Source: Desulforapulum autotrophicum (GTDB lineage Bacteria; Desulfobacterota; Desulfobacteria; Desulfobacterales; Desulfolunaceae). From it: 64,000 nt of DNA. The notes beneath the pieces were generated by a model. It saw nothing but the letters and a program-made list of their open reading frames with translations, made no database searches and had not been told where the DNA came from. Below, piece after piece: positions 17,483 through 26,096 of this stretch; the first letter of the stretch is position 1; each line of letters begins with the position of its first letter. The DNA lies in contig DYJE01000014.1 of the NCBI GenBank assembly GCA_020723285.1, positions 1 to 64,000 on the forward strand. Direction: 5' to 3'. The translations under genes were made by a program, and so were the position numbers.

Positions 17483-19802
17483 TTTTTGCCTTTCCATTGG
17501 TTACCGATGCGGTTCTTTCGGGATATTTGATCCGGTGATGATGGATACCGCTCAGAATCTGGTTGAACCGTTTGGCGATGTTGTGCAGGTCCTTGAGCGT
17601 GATTTCGCAGTTATCAAGCTGGCCGTCGGAAAAAATCTTGTTGATCAGCCGCTGGACAAGTCCCTGAATCCGAGCCGGGGTGGGATCGTCAAGGGTCCGT
17701 GACGCAGCTTCCACCATATCGGCGATCATGACGATTCCGGCCTCCACCGTCTGGGGTTTGGGGCCGGGATACCTAAAATCAGCGGGATTGATGGTGGCGT
17801 CCATGTCCATTTTCTGGGATTTGGCTTTTTCGAAAAAAAACTCGATCAGACTTGTTCCGTGATGCTGGCGGATGGTGTCCATGATGGGTTTGCCAAGCCG
17901 GTATTTCTTGGCCATTTCCACACCGTTTTTCACATGGCCGATGAGAATCAGGGCGGACATGGACGGTGCGAGCTTGTCGTGCTTGTTCTTCCCGTGCTGC
18001 TGATTTTCGATGAAATACTGGGCTTTGTCGATTTTCCCGATGTCGTGATAATAACCGCAGACCCTTGCAAGCAGAGGATTCGCCCCGATCTCCGACGCCA
18101 CAGCATCTGCCATGGTGCCGACGATCACGCTGTGGTTGTACGTTCCCGGCGCTTCGATCATCAGGCGTCTTAAAATGGGCTGCTCCAGATTGGCCAGTTC
18201 CAGCAGCTTGATGTCCGTGGTGTAATCAAAGATAATTTCGACAAGGGGGGCGAGACCTGCCGTGACGATGCCTGCTGAAAGCCCGCCTGAAAACGCGAAA
18301 ATCCATCCCCAGAGCAGGTCGTATACATCAAAATCCCCGAAATAGGTGACGGCCGCCGTGGCGAACAGGGCATTAACAAGCCCCAGTTTTGTTCCCGCTT
18401 TGATAAACACTTTGCGTTCACAGCAGTCCCGGGTCCAGTAGCTGGCCATGGAGCAGCTCAGCAGATAGAACACGAAGATGTCAAACTGGTTATCAAACAG
18501 AATGGCCACAAGGGCGGCGAAAACAATGGAAAAAGGCAGTGCCGCCTCAAGTCCCATAAACAGACACACGGTCATGGAAGCCGCAGCGATAGGCATCCCG
18601 AAATAAACGGATGACTCTTTCACATCAAAAGCCATGGCGGCTTCAAGGACACCGGGAACGGACAGAGACACCTTGGCGATAAAAAGAAAAACCGTCAGTA
18701 TACTGGCCAGAAACAGCATGTTTTTGTTGTGGTCCGGGCTTAAATCGTTTTTGGGCCTGAGGTTCAAGGTGTAAAGGGTAAAAATGAACAGTATGATGAC
18801 CAGGGCAACCCCCAGACTCCTGACGAAAACATGTTCGTCACGGGTTTGAGATCCAAGGGCCCTGAGCTTGAGAAGCTGGGTCGGACTGACCCTCTCGCCT
18901 TCTCTCAAAAGCATCTCACCGGCCTTGATCTTGAACATGCTGGGCCCGACCTCATCGGCCTCCCGATCCTCCCGGCTTTCCGTTTCCTCCCTGTTAAAGG
19001 TGATGTTGGGTTGTAGGAGATGCTGAGCCACATCCACGATCACCTGCCGAACCGGATAAGACACCCGGCTGAAACGGGCCTCCGAAACAACCCGAAGGAC
19101 CCTGGCCTGGGCCTGTTCCAACCCATAGAAACGTTCAAGATCAAGCTCCACATTCTCCGATCCTGCATCCACGTTCCGAAGGCTGACCCCCTTGTCCTTC
19201 TGACGAAGCAGGATTTCCTTGTTGGCCACGATCCCGTTGTCCATGAGGCGCGTCAAAACCTGACAGATCAGATTTTCGATCTCAAGGGAGAACTTGTTCT
19301 TTTCAAGAAGCAGATAATCTTCGTCGTTGATGATGATGCCCAGTTTCTGTTCGAATTCCTCTTTTTTCGACCAGATCACCGTGTGGACCGTTTTGTCGAT
19401 TCCACCGACCCTGGGAATACCCGGAACATTTTTCCCTTTAATCCGGCTCAGAGACTTGTCGGCCATGACCGACCGGAACTCGCCAAAAACCCTGCGGACC
19501 CGGTCGTTCAGTTTCTGTGCCAGTCGTGTGTCGTGATCGTAGACATTGAGGACGGCCCTTACAGCCTGAAGACGGTTCATCTCCGTGGCGTCGGGGTCCT
19601 CCACAAAAAAATCCCGTGGGGCTTTGACGTCCCTTTTGGCAATATCCCCCAGATTGTATGCGTATGTGTGGACTTTAAGGGTGGGATAGAGAAAAAGAGT
19701 GAAAATGATTGTAAAACCGATCAATATGCCCCAGAGCACATTGTTGCTGCCCACGAAATACACGGCCAGCTTCTTTTTAAGTGATGCGATGCCATCGACC
19801 AT
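17382..19802 (-). CDS. pgpH: 7TM HD-domain phosphodiesterase, PgpH-like
   Basis: An 806-residue membrane receptor: TM1 near 20-40, an extracytoplasmic 7TMR-HDED region (about 50-330), a block of about seven membrane spans (340-500), then a cytoplasmic HD domain with HSVIVG near 558 and YYHDIGKI near 585. PgpH homologues hydrolyse cyclic di-AMP. The last 40 or so residues are polar and low in complexity and overlap ybeY, so the end may be set by drift of the stop codon rather than function. It sits between phoH and ybeY, as in many bacteria. No diadenylate cyclase (disA/cdaA) is in the window, so the c-di-AMP link is by homology only. Confidence 0.92.
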   Translation of the reverse strand: MVDGIASLKKKLAVYFVGSNNVLWGILIGFTIIFTLFLYPTLKVHTYAYNLGDIAKRDVKAPRDFFVEDPDATEMNRLQAVRAVLNVYDHDTRLAQKLNDRVRRVFGEFRSVMADKSLSRIKGKNVPGIPRVGGIDKTVHTVIWSKKEEFEQKLGIIINDEDYLLLEKNKFSLEIENLICQVLTRLMDNGIVANKEILLRQKDKGVSLRNVDAGSENVELDLERFYGLEQAQARVLRVVSEARFSRVSYPVRQVIVDVAQHLLQPNITFNREETESREDREADEVGPSMFKIKAGEMLLREGERVSPTQLLKLRALGSQTRDEHVFVRSLGVALVIILFIFTLYTLNLRPKNDLSPDHNKNMLFLASILTVFLFIAKVSLSVPGVLEAAMAFDVKESSVYFGMPIAAASMTVCLFMGLEAALPFSIVFAALVAILFDNQFDIFVFYLLSCSMASYWTRDCCERKVFIKAGTKLGLVNALFATAAVTYFGDFDVYDLLWGWIFAFSGGLSAGIVTAGLAPLVEIIFDYTTDIKLLELANLEQPILRRLMIEAPGTYNHSVIVGTMADAVASEIGANPLLARVCGYYHDIGKIDKAQYFIENQQHGKNKHDKLAPSMSALILIGHVKNGVEMAKKYRLGKPIMDTIRQHHGTSLIEFFFEKAKSQKMDMDATINPADFRYPGPKPQTVEAGIVMIADMVEAASRTLDDPTPARIQGLVQRLINKIFSDGQLDNCEITLKDLHNIAKRFNQILSGIHHHRIKYPERTASVTNGKAKNGDSDRQPADKASRGSDDDRVEGGGHLKRLGIQ

Positions 19803-19900
19803 AATTTTTTTTCCGTTTCCGGGTGAAAACCCTTAAGGGTCCGTCACCACAGACGTCCGGCAGGACGTTCCTTCGGAGAAGCCCGCACTTCCCCGGTCAT

Positions 19901-20884
19901 TCATTCGGCTTTTTTCTTGTGCTCGTTTTTCTCGTAAGCCGATATGATTTTCATGACAAGTCTGTGCCTGACAACATCATCCTTTGAAAATCTAATAAAG
20001 CGGATTCCTTCAATATTGTCAAGGATTGAGAGGGTTTCCACCAGGCCGGAAGGCTTTCCCTTCGGAAGGTCCACCTGGGTGATGTCCCCCGTGATCACAG
20101 CTTTGGAATTAAATCCGATACGGGTTAAAAACATCTTCATCTGCTCGGACGTGGTGTTTTGAGCCTCGTCGAGGATAATAAACGCGTTGTTGAGGGTCCG
20201 ACCCCTCATAAAAGCGAGAGGCGCCACTTCAATGGCCCCCCTTTCTGTCAGAGATGCCACTTTTTCAAAATGCATCATGTCGTGCAGGGCGTCATAAAGA
20301 GGCCGGAGGTACGGATCCACCTTCTGAGCCAGGTCCCCGGGCAGAAAGCCAAGGGATTCTCCGGCTTCCACAGCAGGCCGTGTCAGGATGATCCGGTTCA
20401 CCTCACCCGCGGACAATGACGCCACCGCCATGGCCATGGCCAGATAGGTTTTCCCCGTTCCTGCAGGACCGATGCCGAACACGATGTCATGGGATCTGAT
20501 GGCGTCGATGTACTCTTTCTGAATGGGGCTCTTGGGCGTGATGGGACGTTTGGTGGACGTGACGTAAACCGTGTCCATGAACAGGTCTTTCAATTTCACC
20601 CGGTCATCGGAACTCAGGGTTTTCACGGCATGATCGATATCCCTGGGATAAACGGGATACCCTTCCCTGATCAGACCGTAAAGCTGGTTGAGTGTGTTTT
20701 TCGCCAGGTCTGCGGCTATGGCGTCGCCTTTGATATATACGGTATTTCCCCGGACGTTAAGGGAAATGGCCAGGGCGTCGGCGATCCGGCCCAGATTTTT
20801 ATTGTGCTCGCCGAAAAGCTGGCGAGCCAGATTCACATCCTGGAAGGAGACTTCCAACTGTGAATCCCGATTTTTTTCGTCCAT
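19901..20884 (-). CDS. phoH: PhoH-family ATPase
   Basis: PhoH-like P-loop ATPase of 327 residues with Walker A GPAGTGKTYLA near 140, FIILDEAQNTT (Walker B) and TGDITQVDLP. The N-terminal 100 residues include a KH-like RNA-binding stretch (LAISLNVRGNTVYIKGD). The family is tied to RNA metabolism and often to YbeY. It leads the phoH-pgpH-ybeY-pdxJ-nnr-tsaE run; AAAGGTG precedes the start. The symbol follows the family; phosphate control is not shown. Confidence 0.94.
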   Translation of the reverse strand: MDEKNRDSQLEVSFQDVNLARQLFGEHNKNLGRIADALAISLNVRGNTVYIKGDAIAADLAKNTLNQLYGLIREGYPVYPRDIDHAVKTLSSDDRVKLKDLFMDTVYVTSTKRPITPKSPIQKEYIDAIRSHDIVFGIGPAGTGKTYLAMAMAVASLSAGEVNRIILTRPAVEAGESLGFLPGDLAQKVDPYLRPLYDALHDMMHFEKVASLTERGAIEVAPLAFMRGRTLNNAFIILDEAQNTTSEQMKMFLTRIGFNSKAVITGDITQVDLPKGKPSGLVETLSILDNIEGIRFIRFSKDDVVRHRLVMKIISAYEKNEHKKKAE

Positions 20885-21234
20885 AGATTATGGCACCTTT
20901 GATGACCCGTGTTTCAAAACATCCCCTCCGGGCTGGCAGAAATCACAACCTCGTCGGGTTCATGCCTGAAAAACAACATGATACGCAAAAATCACCGGGT
21001 TCATCGGTATTGTTCATCGTTCGCTGCGGGCACTGTGACCGCCGGGTTGCGAAGGCAAAAAATCCGGATATTGTTCCGGATCCATGTCCACTCCTCGGAA
21101 AGTCAAGCATGTGTCATCAGGAGCCCCCCGCTCCCCATCCATTTAACAAACAGCCACGGTTTTAAAAACCATGTTGATTTTCTTTATATAAAAGAAAACA
21201 AAAAAACAATTGTTAACTTCGTTCATCGGTATAA
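20885..21234. other. Gene-free gap upstream of phoH
   Basis: No coding region or clear hairpin seen. It should hold the promoter of the phoH run on the minus strand. The AT-rich part near 21165-21230 shows no recognisable operator. Confidence 0.4.
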
Positions 21235-21511
21235 TCAATCATGCCCAAGAAAAATTTTATATTGGCAGTCTTTCTCGCCTTCCATCATAGATGGATAGTC
21301 GTCTCTGTCCAGATAATCTTTGAAATAACCTTTGATTCGTTTAATTCCGACAACCTCCTTTGCGTGGGCTTCCCTGTCTCCAAGAATCTTATTCAGAGAT
21401 GCAGGCCTGGATATCGGAATAAAATTGGACCACACTCCAATATCCCGGCTTTTTCAAAAAAATTTCATACCATTCAGGAGCAGTCCATACCTGAGACCCC
21501 GTTCATAAGCC
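21235..21511 (-). pseudogene. Possible decayed small gene behind the porin
   Basis: Just downstream of the porin stop, two minus-strand frames read like protein. One runs from about 21511 to 21389 and includes APEWYEIFLKKPGYWSVVQF. The other runs from a GTG at 21435 to 21235 and includes GIKRIKGYFKDYLDRDDYP. They overlap and are offset by one frame, and neither has a good ribosome site. A single frameshifted gene, or a remnant of a larger protein, would explain this. I recognise no family. Only the second frame (66 residues) is an intact open frame with a start. Confidence 0.3.
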
Positions 21512-21540
21512 GGTTCATCGTCTTCATGTCACAAGACCGT

Positions 21541-22704
21541 TTAAAATGCGACCGCGACTTTCGCCGTGACCACGTCCACGGTCTGGAAGTCACCTTTATA
21601 ACTGCTGTTCAGATATTCCAGTGCAAAGCTCGTGTTTTCAAAAGGTTCGACGTTCAGCACAGCACCGATCTGGGTTTCCGCGAGGAATTCCCCGCTTCCG
21701 GCGTCGCCGTCATCAGAGCCAGCATAGCGAAGGGCCGCATTGATTTTGTCAGTCAACGTGCATCTCAGCTCGATGTTCCAGGCTTTGGGCGAGCGTTTTT
21801 CCGTGTCTGCGGCATCGTAAAGTTCACCGGCGTTGAAATCGTCTAAGGCGGCGGTGTATTCGCCAGAGATCTTCACCAGCTCAAGCAGGACTGCCGTAAG
21901 GTAAGCGCTGACACCACTAACTTTTTCCGCCGGGTCAATCAAATCCGAACTGACCGGATCGATGCCACGGGCATCGGCCAGACCGTCAGCGGCGGCCAGA
22001 TTCGATGTCCATGATACGCCGAATGAAAGCCCTTCCATCGGCGCGACGGTGACGCGGGCCGTCATGTCTGAAAGGGTGTCGTCATCACCGGCTTCATCGG
22101 TTTTACCGTTGAAAAGGGATACGGCTGTTTCCACCTTGCCTTCCAGGCAGCGGTAACCCAGGACAAGGGCACCTTCACTTGTTTCGCCCAATTCCAGAGT
22201 CATGGGGTCGGTGATGAAACTTGTTTCAAACATCCCGAATGGCACCACCATGCGTCCTGCGGTCACGAATATCGGAAAATTTTCGGGTCCTTCATATGAG
22301 ATGAAGCCCTCATCGAGGAAAACATCATCGTCTTCGTATTTAAAAAGGGCATGGGCGCTGATCCCGTCGGCGATCTTGGCGTCCACGGCCAGTTCCACCG
22401 CCGAAAGATCGGCGTCGGACGTTTTTTCATCGGCGGTTGCCGGATCATCATCATCCACATGGGCGTATCCGGCTTCAAATTCCACAACGCCGCTGAGGGC
22501 CACGCGGTCGGCCCAGGCTTTGTCTTTTCCGACCATGGATTTCTCCAGATCACTCAGCCTCTGCTCCACGGTTTTGACTTCCGATCCGGTAGTGGCGGCA
22601 AGGATTTCCTCTGCCGAAACGGCCCCCGCCGTTGAAAAGCAGAATGCCAGACCGATCAAAGACAGTGTTGCCGCAGGTTTCATAACGTGTTTCATCATGT
22701 TCAT
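21541..22704 (-). CDS. LbtU-like outer-membrane porin
   Basis: A 387-residue protein with a signal peptide (about 1-32, ending AVSAEE), a short coiled segment VKTVEQRLSDLEKSM typical of this family's N terminus, then alternating strands rich in Asp, aromatic residues and Ala, ending in VAF, the C-terminal Phe expected of a beta-barrel. It resembles LbtU-family siderophore porins common in Desulfobacterota. AAGGAGA precedes the ATG. Upstream are a strong terminator-like hairpin (22787-22836) and a DtxR-like dyad (22889-22902), which suggest metal-controlled expression and possible attenuation. The substrate is inferred to be an iron chelate or metal but is not shown. Confidence 0.82.
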   Translation of the reverse strand: MNMMKHVMKPAATLSLIGLAFCFSTAGAVSAEEILAATTGSEVKTVEQRLSDLEKSMVGKDKAWADRVALSGVVEFEAGYAHVDDDDPATADEKTSDADLSAVELAVDAKIADGISAHALFKYEDDDVFLDEGFISYEGPENFPIFVTAGRMVVPFGMFETSFITDPMTLELGETSEGALVLGYRCLEGKVETAVSLFNGKTDEAGDDDTLSDMTARVTVAPMEGLSFGVSWTSNLAAADGLADARGIDPVSSDLIDPAEKVSGVSAYLTAVLLELVKISGEYTAALDDFNAGELYDAADTEKRSPKAWNIELRCTLTDKINAALRYAGSDDGDAGSGEFLAETQIGAVLNVEPFENTSFALEYLNSSYKGDFQTVDVVTAKVAVAF

Positions 22705-22786
22705 CGTTACAGTTTTCTCCTTGATAGTTGATTGAGTCCTTATACAAATTCGGGCTTGAAAAGCCTAATCCACAAAAAAACCTCAT

Positions 22787-22836
22787 AAAAAAAGGCGCAA
22801 CACGACACGTTCTTCATGAACGTTTCACGTCACGCC
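22787..22836 (-). terminator. Strong intrinsic terminator in the porin leader
   Basis: GGCG...GTTC (22818-22836 read on the minus strand) pairs with 22794-22812 over 19 positions with one mismatch, then U7. It is one of the best intrinsic terminators in the window, yet lies 83 bases upstream of a gene on the same strand rather than after one. Confidence 0.75.
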
Positions 22837-22890
22837 TTCACTTTCTCCGCGCCCATGTGCCGAAGACCGTAAGACATTCCCTACTTGATT
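22787..22890 (-). ncRNA. Candidate metal-regulated small RNA or attenuated porin leader
   Basis: Read on the minus strand, a TAGAAT -10-like element lies within the DtxR-like dyad at 22889-22902, with TTGAGG upstream. About 100 bases later a 19-base-pair hairpin (22818-22836 with 22794-22812, one mismatch, four G-U pairs, TTCAT/ATGAA loop) is followed by seven U residues (22793-22787). This would end a transcript of about 95-100 nt before the porin start at 22704. It may be a stand-alone RNA, like a RyhB analogue, or a leader in which read-through feeds the porin. Function is inference. Confidence 0.45.
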
Positions 22891-22902
22891 AGATCATTCT
22901 AA
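22889..22902. promoter_or_regulatory. DtxR-like box upstream of the porin
   Basis: TTAGATCATTCTAA, arms TTAGA and TCTAA. It matches the dyads at 26414-26427 and 27154-27167 and recalls the TTAGGnTAGnCTAA core of DtxR/IdeR boxes. It overlaps a possible -10 on the minus strand, the right place for repression. Confidence 0.6.
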
Positions 22903-23074
22903 TTTTGAATGAAACACCTCAATATATCGAGTCATCATGTTTGTCAACAGTTTTAAGGTATTGCTGGTCACGATAAAGCCATGGAATGATAGTATCCATA
23001 CCAAGCCCCGACAACAATCATGATTATCAAGTGGCCCATCTATTTGAAATATTTATTGTTTGATATTTAACAGA

Positions 23075-23830
23075 TCACACCGCTATCTTTCTTGCCACAT
23101 AGACACCATAACTGAAGTAATCCTTATATTTTTCATACAGTGCGATCTCCCGAAGCTCAGCTTCAACGATGGCGGCGGCTTCCCCGCTGTTTTTGTTCCG
23201 TTCAAGGAAATCCTTGAACCGGCCCTGCATGGGCCGATAATAGTTATCCAGCCAGCAATGCTCAGGCAGGACAAAATAGCCCATGGGGGAATAACCGCAG
23301 CGTTCCAGAATGCTGATTTTTGAGGATGCCACATCGATTTCGGGGTATTCGTTCACCCAGTGATTCTGAACCTCTGCGGGTCGGGAACGTGTTTTCCAGG
23401 TGATTTCCGAAACAACGAGAATCCCGCCCACGTTCAGATAACGACTCCATTCTCTGACGCCTTTTTCAAAGCCGATGTTGTATATCGCGCCTTCGGCCCA
23501 GATGACATCGAATTCCCCGTCCTCAAACGGCAGATTGTCCATTGAGCACGATAGAGCGGTGATTCTATCGGAAAGCCCCATTTTTTCGGCCCTTTCTTCA
23601 AGCACATCGAGAAAGTCCTGAAGGAAGTCCACCGCCGTGATCCGGGCATTCAACAGGCGGGCGAGCACCAGGGTGGAAGCTCCGGTTCCGCATCCTATAT
23701 CGGCGATTTTAAGTGGTTCGGAACGGTCGATCATCGCGAGCTCAAGAGCTTTTTCAGTTTCGTTTTCCCCTCCGGGTCCCTGCCTGTCGGCATGTTGATG
23801 AAGGTCTATCAACAGGTGAAAATCGTCCAT
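23075..23830 (-). CDS. Class I SAM-dependent methyltransferase
   Basis: A small-molecule-type methyltransferase of 251 residues. SAM motif I ADIGCGTGASTL is near 43-54, the acidic end of beta-2 TAVDF near 67, and FDVIWAEGAIYNI (motif post-II) near 112. A C-terminal segment with FVLPEHCWLDNYYRPM may shape the substrate pocket. I chose the ATG at 23830, with AGAGGA 7 bases upstream, over the in-frame ATG at 23866. The substrate is unknown. It stands between the porin promoter and a divergent thioesterase, so it could share neither operon. Confidence 0.85.
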   Translation of the reverse strand: MDDFHLLIDLHQHADRQGPGGENETEKALELAMIDRSEPLKIADIGCGTGASTLVLARLLNARITAVDFLQDFLDVLEERAEKMGLSDRITALSCSMDNLPFEDGEFDVIWAEGAIYNIGFEKGVREWSRYLNVGGILVVSEITWKTRSRPAEVQNHWVNEYPEIDVASSKISILERCGYSPMGYFVLPEHCWLDNYYRPMQGRFKDFLERNKNSGEAAAIVEAELREIALYEKYKDYFSYGVYVARKIAV

Positions 23831-23995
23831 GGGTCTGTCCTCTGCTGTTTGCCATGACATTGTCATGGTATGGTTCAGGGTCTGTGATGCCTGTGGTTTT
23901 TATACAGGCTGATCATTGCCATATCAAACCTGTTTTCCCAACATGTGTTATCTGTTATACCGATAATGAATCATAATGAAAGGAAATAGAAAAAG

Positions 23996-24424
23996 ATGTT
24001 CGATTATCCGTCGTATCTGAAAAAACTGTCGGCCGGGGAAGCGGTGAGCAACCCGTTTTTGGCGTTCATGGGAATGAAACTGGAAGAGTTGCGGGAAGGT
24101 TACGCCCGGTTCAGCATGGACATCCGACCGGAATTCATTCAGGGGGCCGGAATCATGCAGGGCGGTCTTGGTATCGCGTTTTCAAGTGAAACCGTGGCCC
24201 ATGCGGTGATGACCACCCTTAGCCCCGGCGAAAACATCACCACCATCGAGTTGAAAAACAACTTTCTGTCCCAGGTCGCCAAGGGACGGCTGACCGCCGA
24301 GGCCACGGTTTTCAAGCGGGGGCGAAGGATCATCATTGTGGACTGCATCGTCACCGATGACAGGGGAAAGGTTGTATCCCGAAGTTCGTCCAGCCTGATG
24401 GTGCTGCGGGAATCGGAAACCTGA
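23996..24424 (+). CDS. PaaI-type hotdog thioesterase
   Basis: A 142-residue acyl-CoA thioesterase-like protein with a single hotdog fold. FIQGAGIMQGGLGIAFSSET is the helix region where HGG-type thioesterases have their catalytic site; here GAGIMQGG takes the place of the usual HGG, so the customary His is missing. Strand motifs TTIELKNNFLSQVAKGRLTA and GRRIIIVDCIVTDDRGKVVS follow. AAAGGAAATAG precedes the ATG. It is monocistronic and converges with the peroxiredoxin remnant. The substrate is unknown. Confidence 0.85.
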   Translation: MFDYPSYLKKLSAGEAVSNPFLAFMGMKLEELREGYARFSMDIRPEFIQGAGIMQGGLGIAFSSETVAHAVMTTLSPGENITTIELKNNFLSQVAKGRLTAEATVFKRGRRIIIVDCIVTDDRGKVVSRSSSSLMVLRESET

Positions 24425-24467
24425 TACCCGGCAGAGCCCGGAAGCGGGACCTGCCGGGTTTACGCCA

Positions 24468-24755
24468 TCAATCAAAGGCCATGGACGTTTTCCATTCTTT
24501 CCAGACATTGCCCACCAGGGCCGGGCCAGGAGACAGTGTCATCTTGCCCGGTTTCCAGCCGGACGGAGTGGCCTGGGCCCCCTTGGATTCCAGGACAAGC
24601 TGGAATGCCTGGATCTGACGCATGGTCTCAAGGATGTTCCGGCCCACGGGAGGTGTCAGGACTTCGTAGCCCTGAATCACGCCGTCGGGGTCGATGATGA
24701 AACGCCCCCGGTTTTCAACACCGGCATCTTCATCATACACAACGTAGACCTTAGG
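24468..24755 (-). pseudogene. Peroxiredoxin (AhpC/TSA) C-terminal remnant
   Basis: About 95 residues match the C-terminal half of a 2-Cys/1-Cys peroxiredoxin: VYDEDAGV-like start, GRFIIDPDGVIQGYEVLTPP, VGRN and a C-terminal WKPGKMTLSPGP. The N-terminal half, with the peroxidatic Cys in the usual PVCPTE-type motif, is absent. The match begins within a few bases of the stop codon of the DUF2325 gene at 24751, so the two coding regions abut as if joined by a deletion or insertion. A start at 24740 (MYDEDAG) is open but cannot give an active peroxidase. Confidence 0.82.
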
Positions 24756-26070
24756 CCACCTGTTCCAAAGCGCAGGTCTTTATCACCTGCGATACCGTGC
24801 TCAGACTGAAACTCGAAAGCATGTGCACGGGTTTGTTGTGTTTTTTGCAGAGATTTTTGACCAGTGCGCAGGCACCATGGCTGTTGCAGTTTACCGGACA
24901 CAGAACGATATCCGAGCGTTTCAGACGGTTTTCAAGATGTTTTCCTCCGCCCTTCATATGCCCGGCGTGGTATTCAAGAACGCCTCCTTTGCTTTCGATC
25001 ATCTGTCTGTAAAGGGATTCCATGCGTTCGATGCCGCCCACGATGAGAACACGTTTCCTGCAGAGATCAAAGGACGGGCAGTCCTTGTCACAGTGATCAA
25101 GGTCAGCGATCTGCTTCATGGTCATCTCGGCTTCTTTTCTCAGGCAGCTTTCCGCTTTTCTCCTTTCCTCGCGTTCGGCTTCCATTTTTTCTATCTGATC
25201 GGACAACGCTGCAATCTTACGGTCCTTATCGGACAGACGGGCCTCCATTTCCGTAAGAGATTGAAGAATTCGCCGATTCTCCATTGTAAGATCCTCAATT
25301 TGCCTGGAATCCGCTTCCGAGAACCTGCATTTCCCTCCACCTGTTACCCCCTCCTGTGCCTCCGGACGGTTCTTGCATCTGCTGGCGTCGATCATTTTTT
25401 TAAAAAGCTGGTTTTCCTTGAAAACCGAACGACGGGATGCTACCAGTTCATTCATTTTCACAGCATTGGCTTTCAATTGTTCTTCCGACTTCGACAGGTT
25501 TTTCCTCATGAGGGCATAAGATTCGCCATGGGTATGCATGGCCATGTGAATGTCTCCAAATATTTTTTTCCGCATGGATTCCGGGAAATCTCTGCGTGTC
25601 ACAACGGCCCAGATTTCTCCGGGGTAATCGCCGGATTGGAAGGCCTTTTCCCATTCCCTCATGATCTGATTATCGTTCAACAGGTTGTATTCGTGTGCCT
25701 TGGATCCGAATTTCCGTTTGAGCAGCCGGTCAATCCTCTGGGACAGACGGTTTTCAGAGTCTGCTGAAGAGACAAGAATCTCATGAATTTCATAAAGGGT
25801 TTTATCCTTGAATGAATAACCCGTTTTTTTAAGAAGCTGTTTCTGCTCTGCAGTGTCAAGACACATGCCCATAACCGGGCAGCGGAATGCCGGGTCGATT
25901 TCCCATAAGCTCAACGAAGCTGCGACCTGGGTGTCGCCGGAAACCGCCTGTAGAACCTGACCGGCCATGCCCTTTCCGGGGAAGTCCAGCAGTGAGCGAA
26001 ACCCTGGAGCACCGGCACTATGAATGGTCTCAAAATGATGGGTCTGAGTATTGTTGTGTATCATGCACAT
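24751..26070 (-). CDS. DUF2325 protein with coiled coil and Cys-rich segment
   Basis: A 439-residue protein. The first 200 residues are of unknown fold and include CPVMGMC near 65. The middle (about 200-330) is strongly coiled-coil (MENRRILQSLTEMEARLSD and similar). A Cys cluster HCDKDCPSFDLC near 345 leads into a DUF2325 domain: RVLIVGGIERMESLYRQ, then GGVLEYHAGH and DIVLCPVNCNSHGACALVK. DUF2325 proteins are small Rossmann-like proteins of unknown function. AAGGAG before the ATG supports the start. It follows a 98-codon gene by 26 bases, under a DtxR-like box, so a link to iron or manganese status is likely. The Cys/His clusters would suit metal binding; that is inference. Confidence 0.78.
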   Translation of the reverse strand: MCMIHNNTQTHHFETIHSAGAPGFRSLLDFPGKGMAGQVLQAVSGDTQVAASLSLWEIDPAFRCPVMGMCLDTAEQKQLLKKTGYSFKDKTLYEIHEILVSSADSENRLSQRIDRLLKRKFGSKAHEYNLLNDNQIMREWEKAFQSGDYPGEIWAVVTRRDFPESMRKKIFGDIHMAMHTHGESYALMRKNLSKSEEQLKANAVKMNELVASRRSVFKENQLFKKMIDASRCKNRPEAQEGVTGGGKCRFSEADSRQIEDLTMENRRILQSLTEMEARLSDKDRKIAALSDQIEKMEAEREERRKAESCLRKEAEMTMKQIADLDHCDKDCPSFDLCRKRVLIVGGIERMESLYRQMIESKGGVLEYHAGHMKGGGKHLENRLKRSDIVLCPVNCNSHGACALVKNLCKKHNKPVHMLSSFSLSTVSQVIKTCALEQVA

Positions 26071-26096
26071 GCTTTCACTCCTTTTCCTTTAAGGGG

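Noticed and set aside
21440-21475. In-frame TGA after AAATTTTTTT as a possible selenocysteine codon
   Set aside because: No SECIS-like hairpin was seen after it and the surrounding frames appear decayed; a frameshift is simpler.
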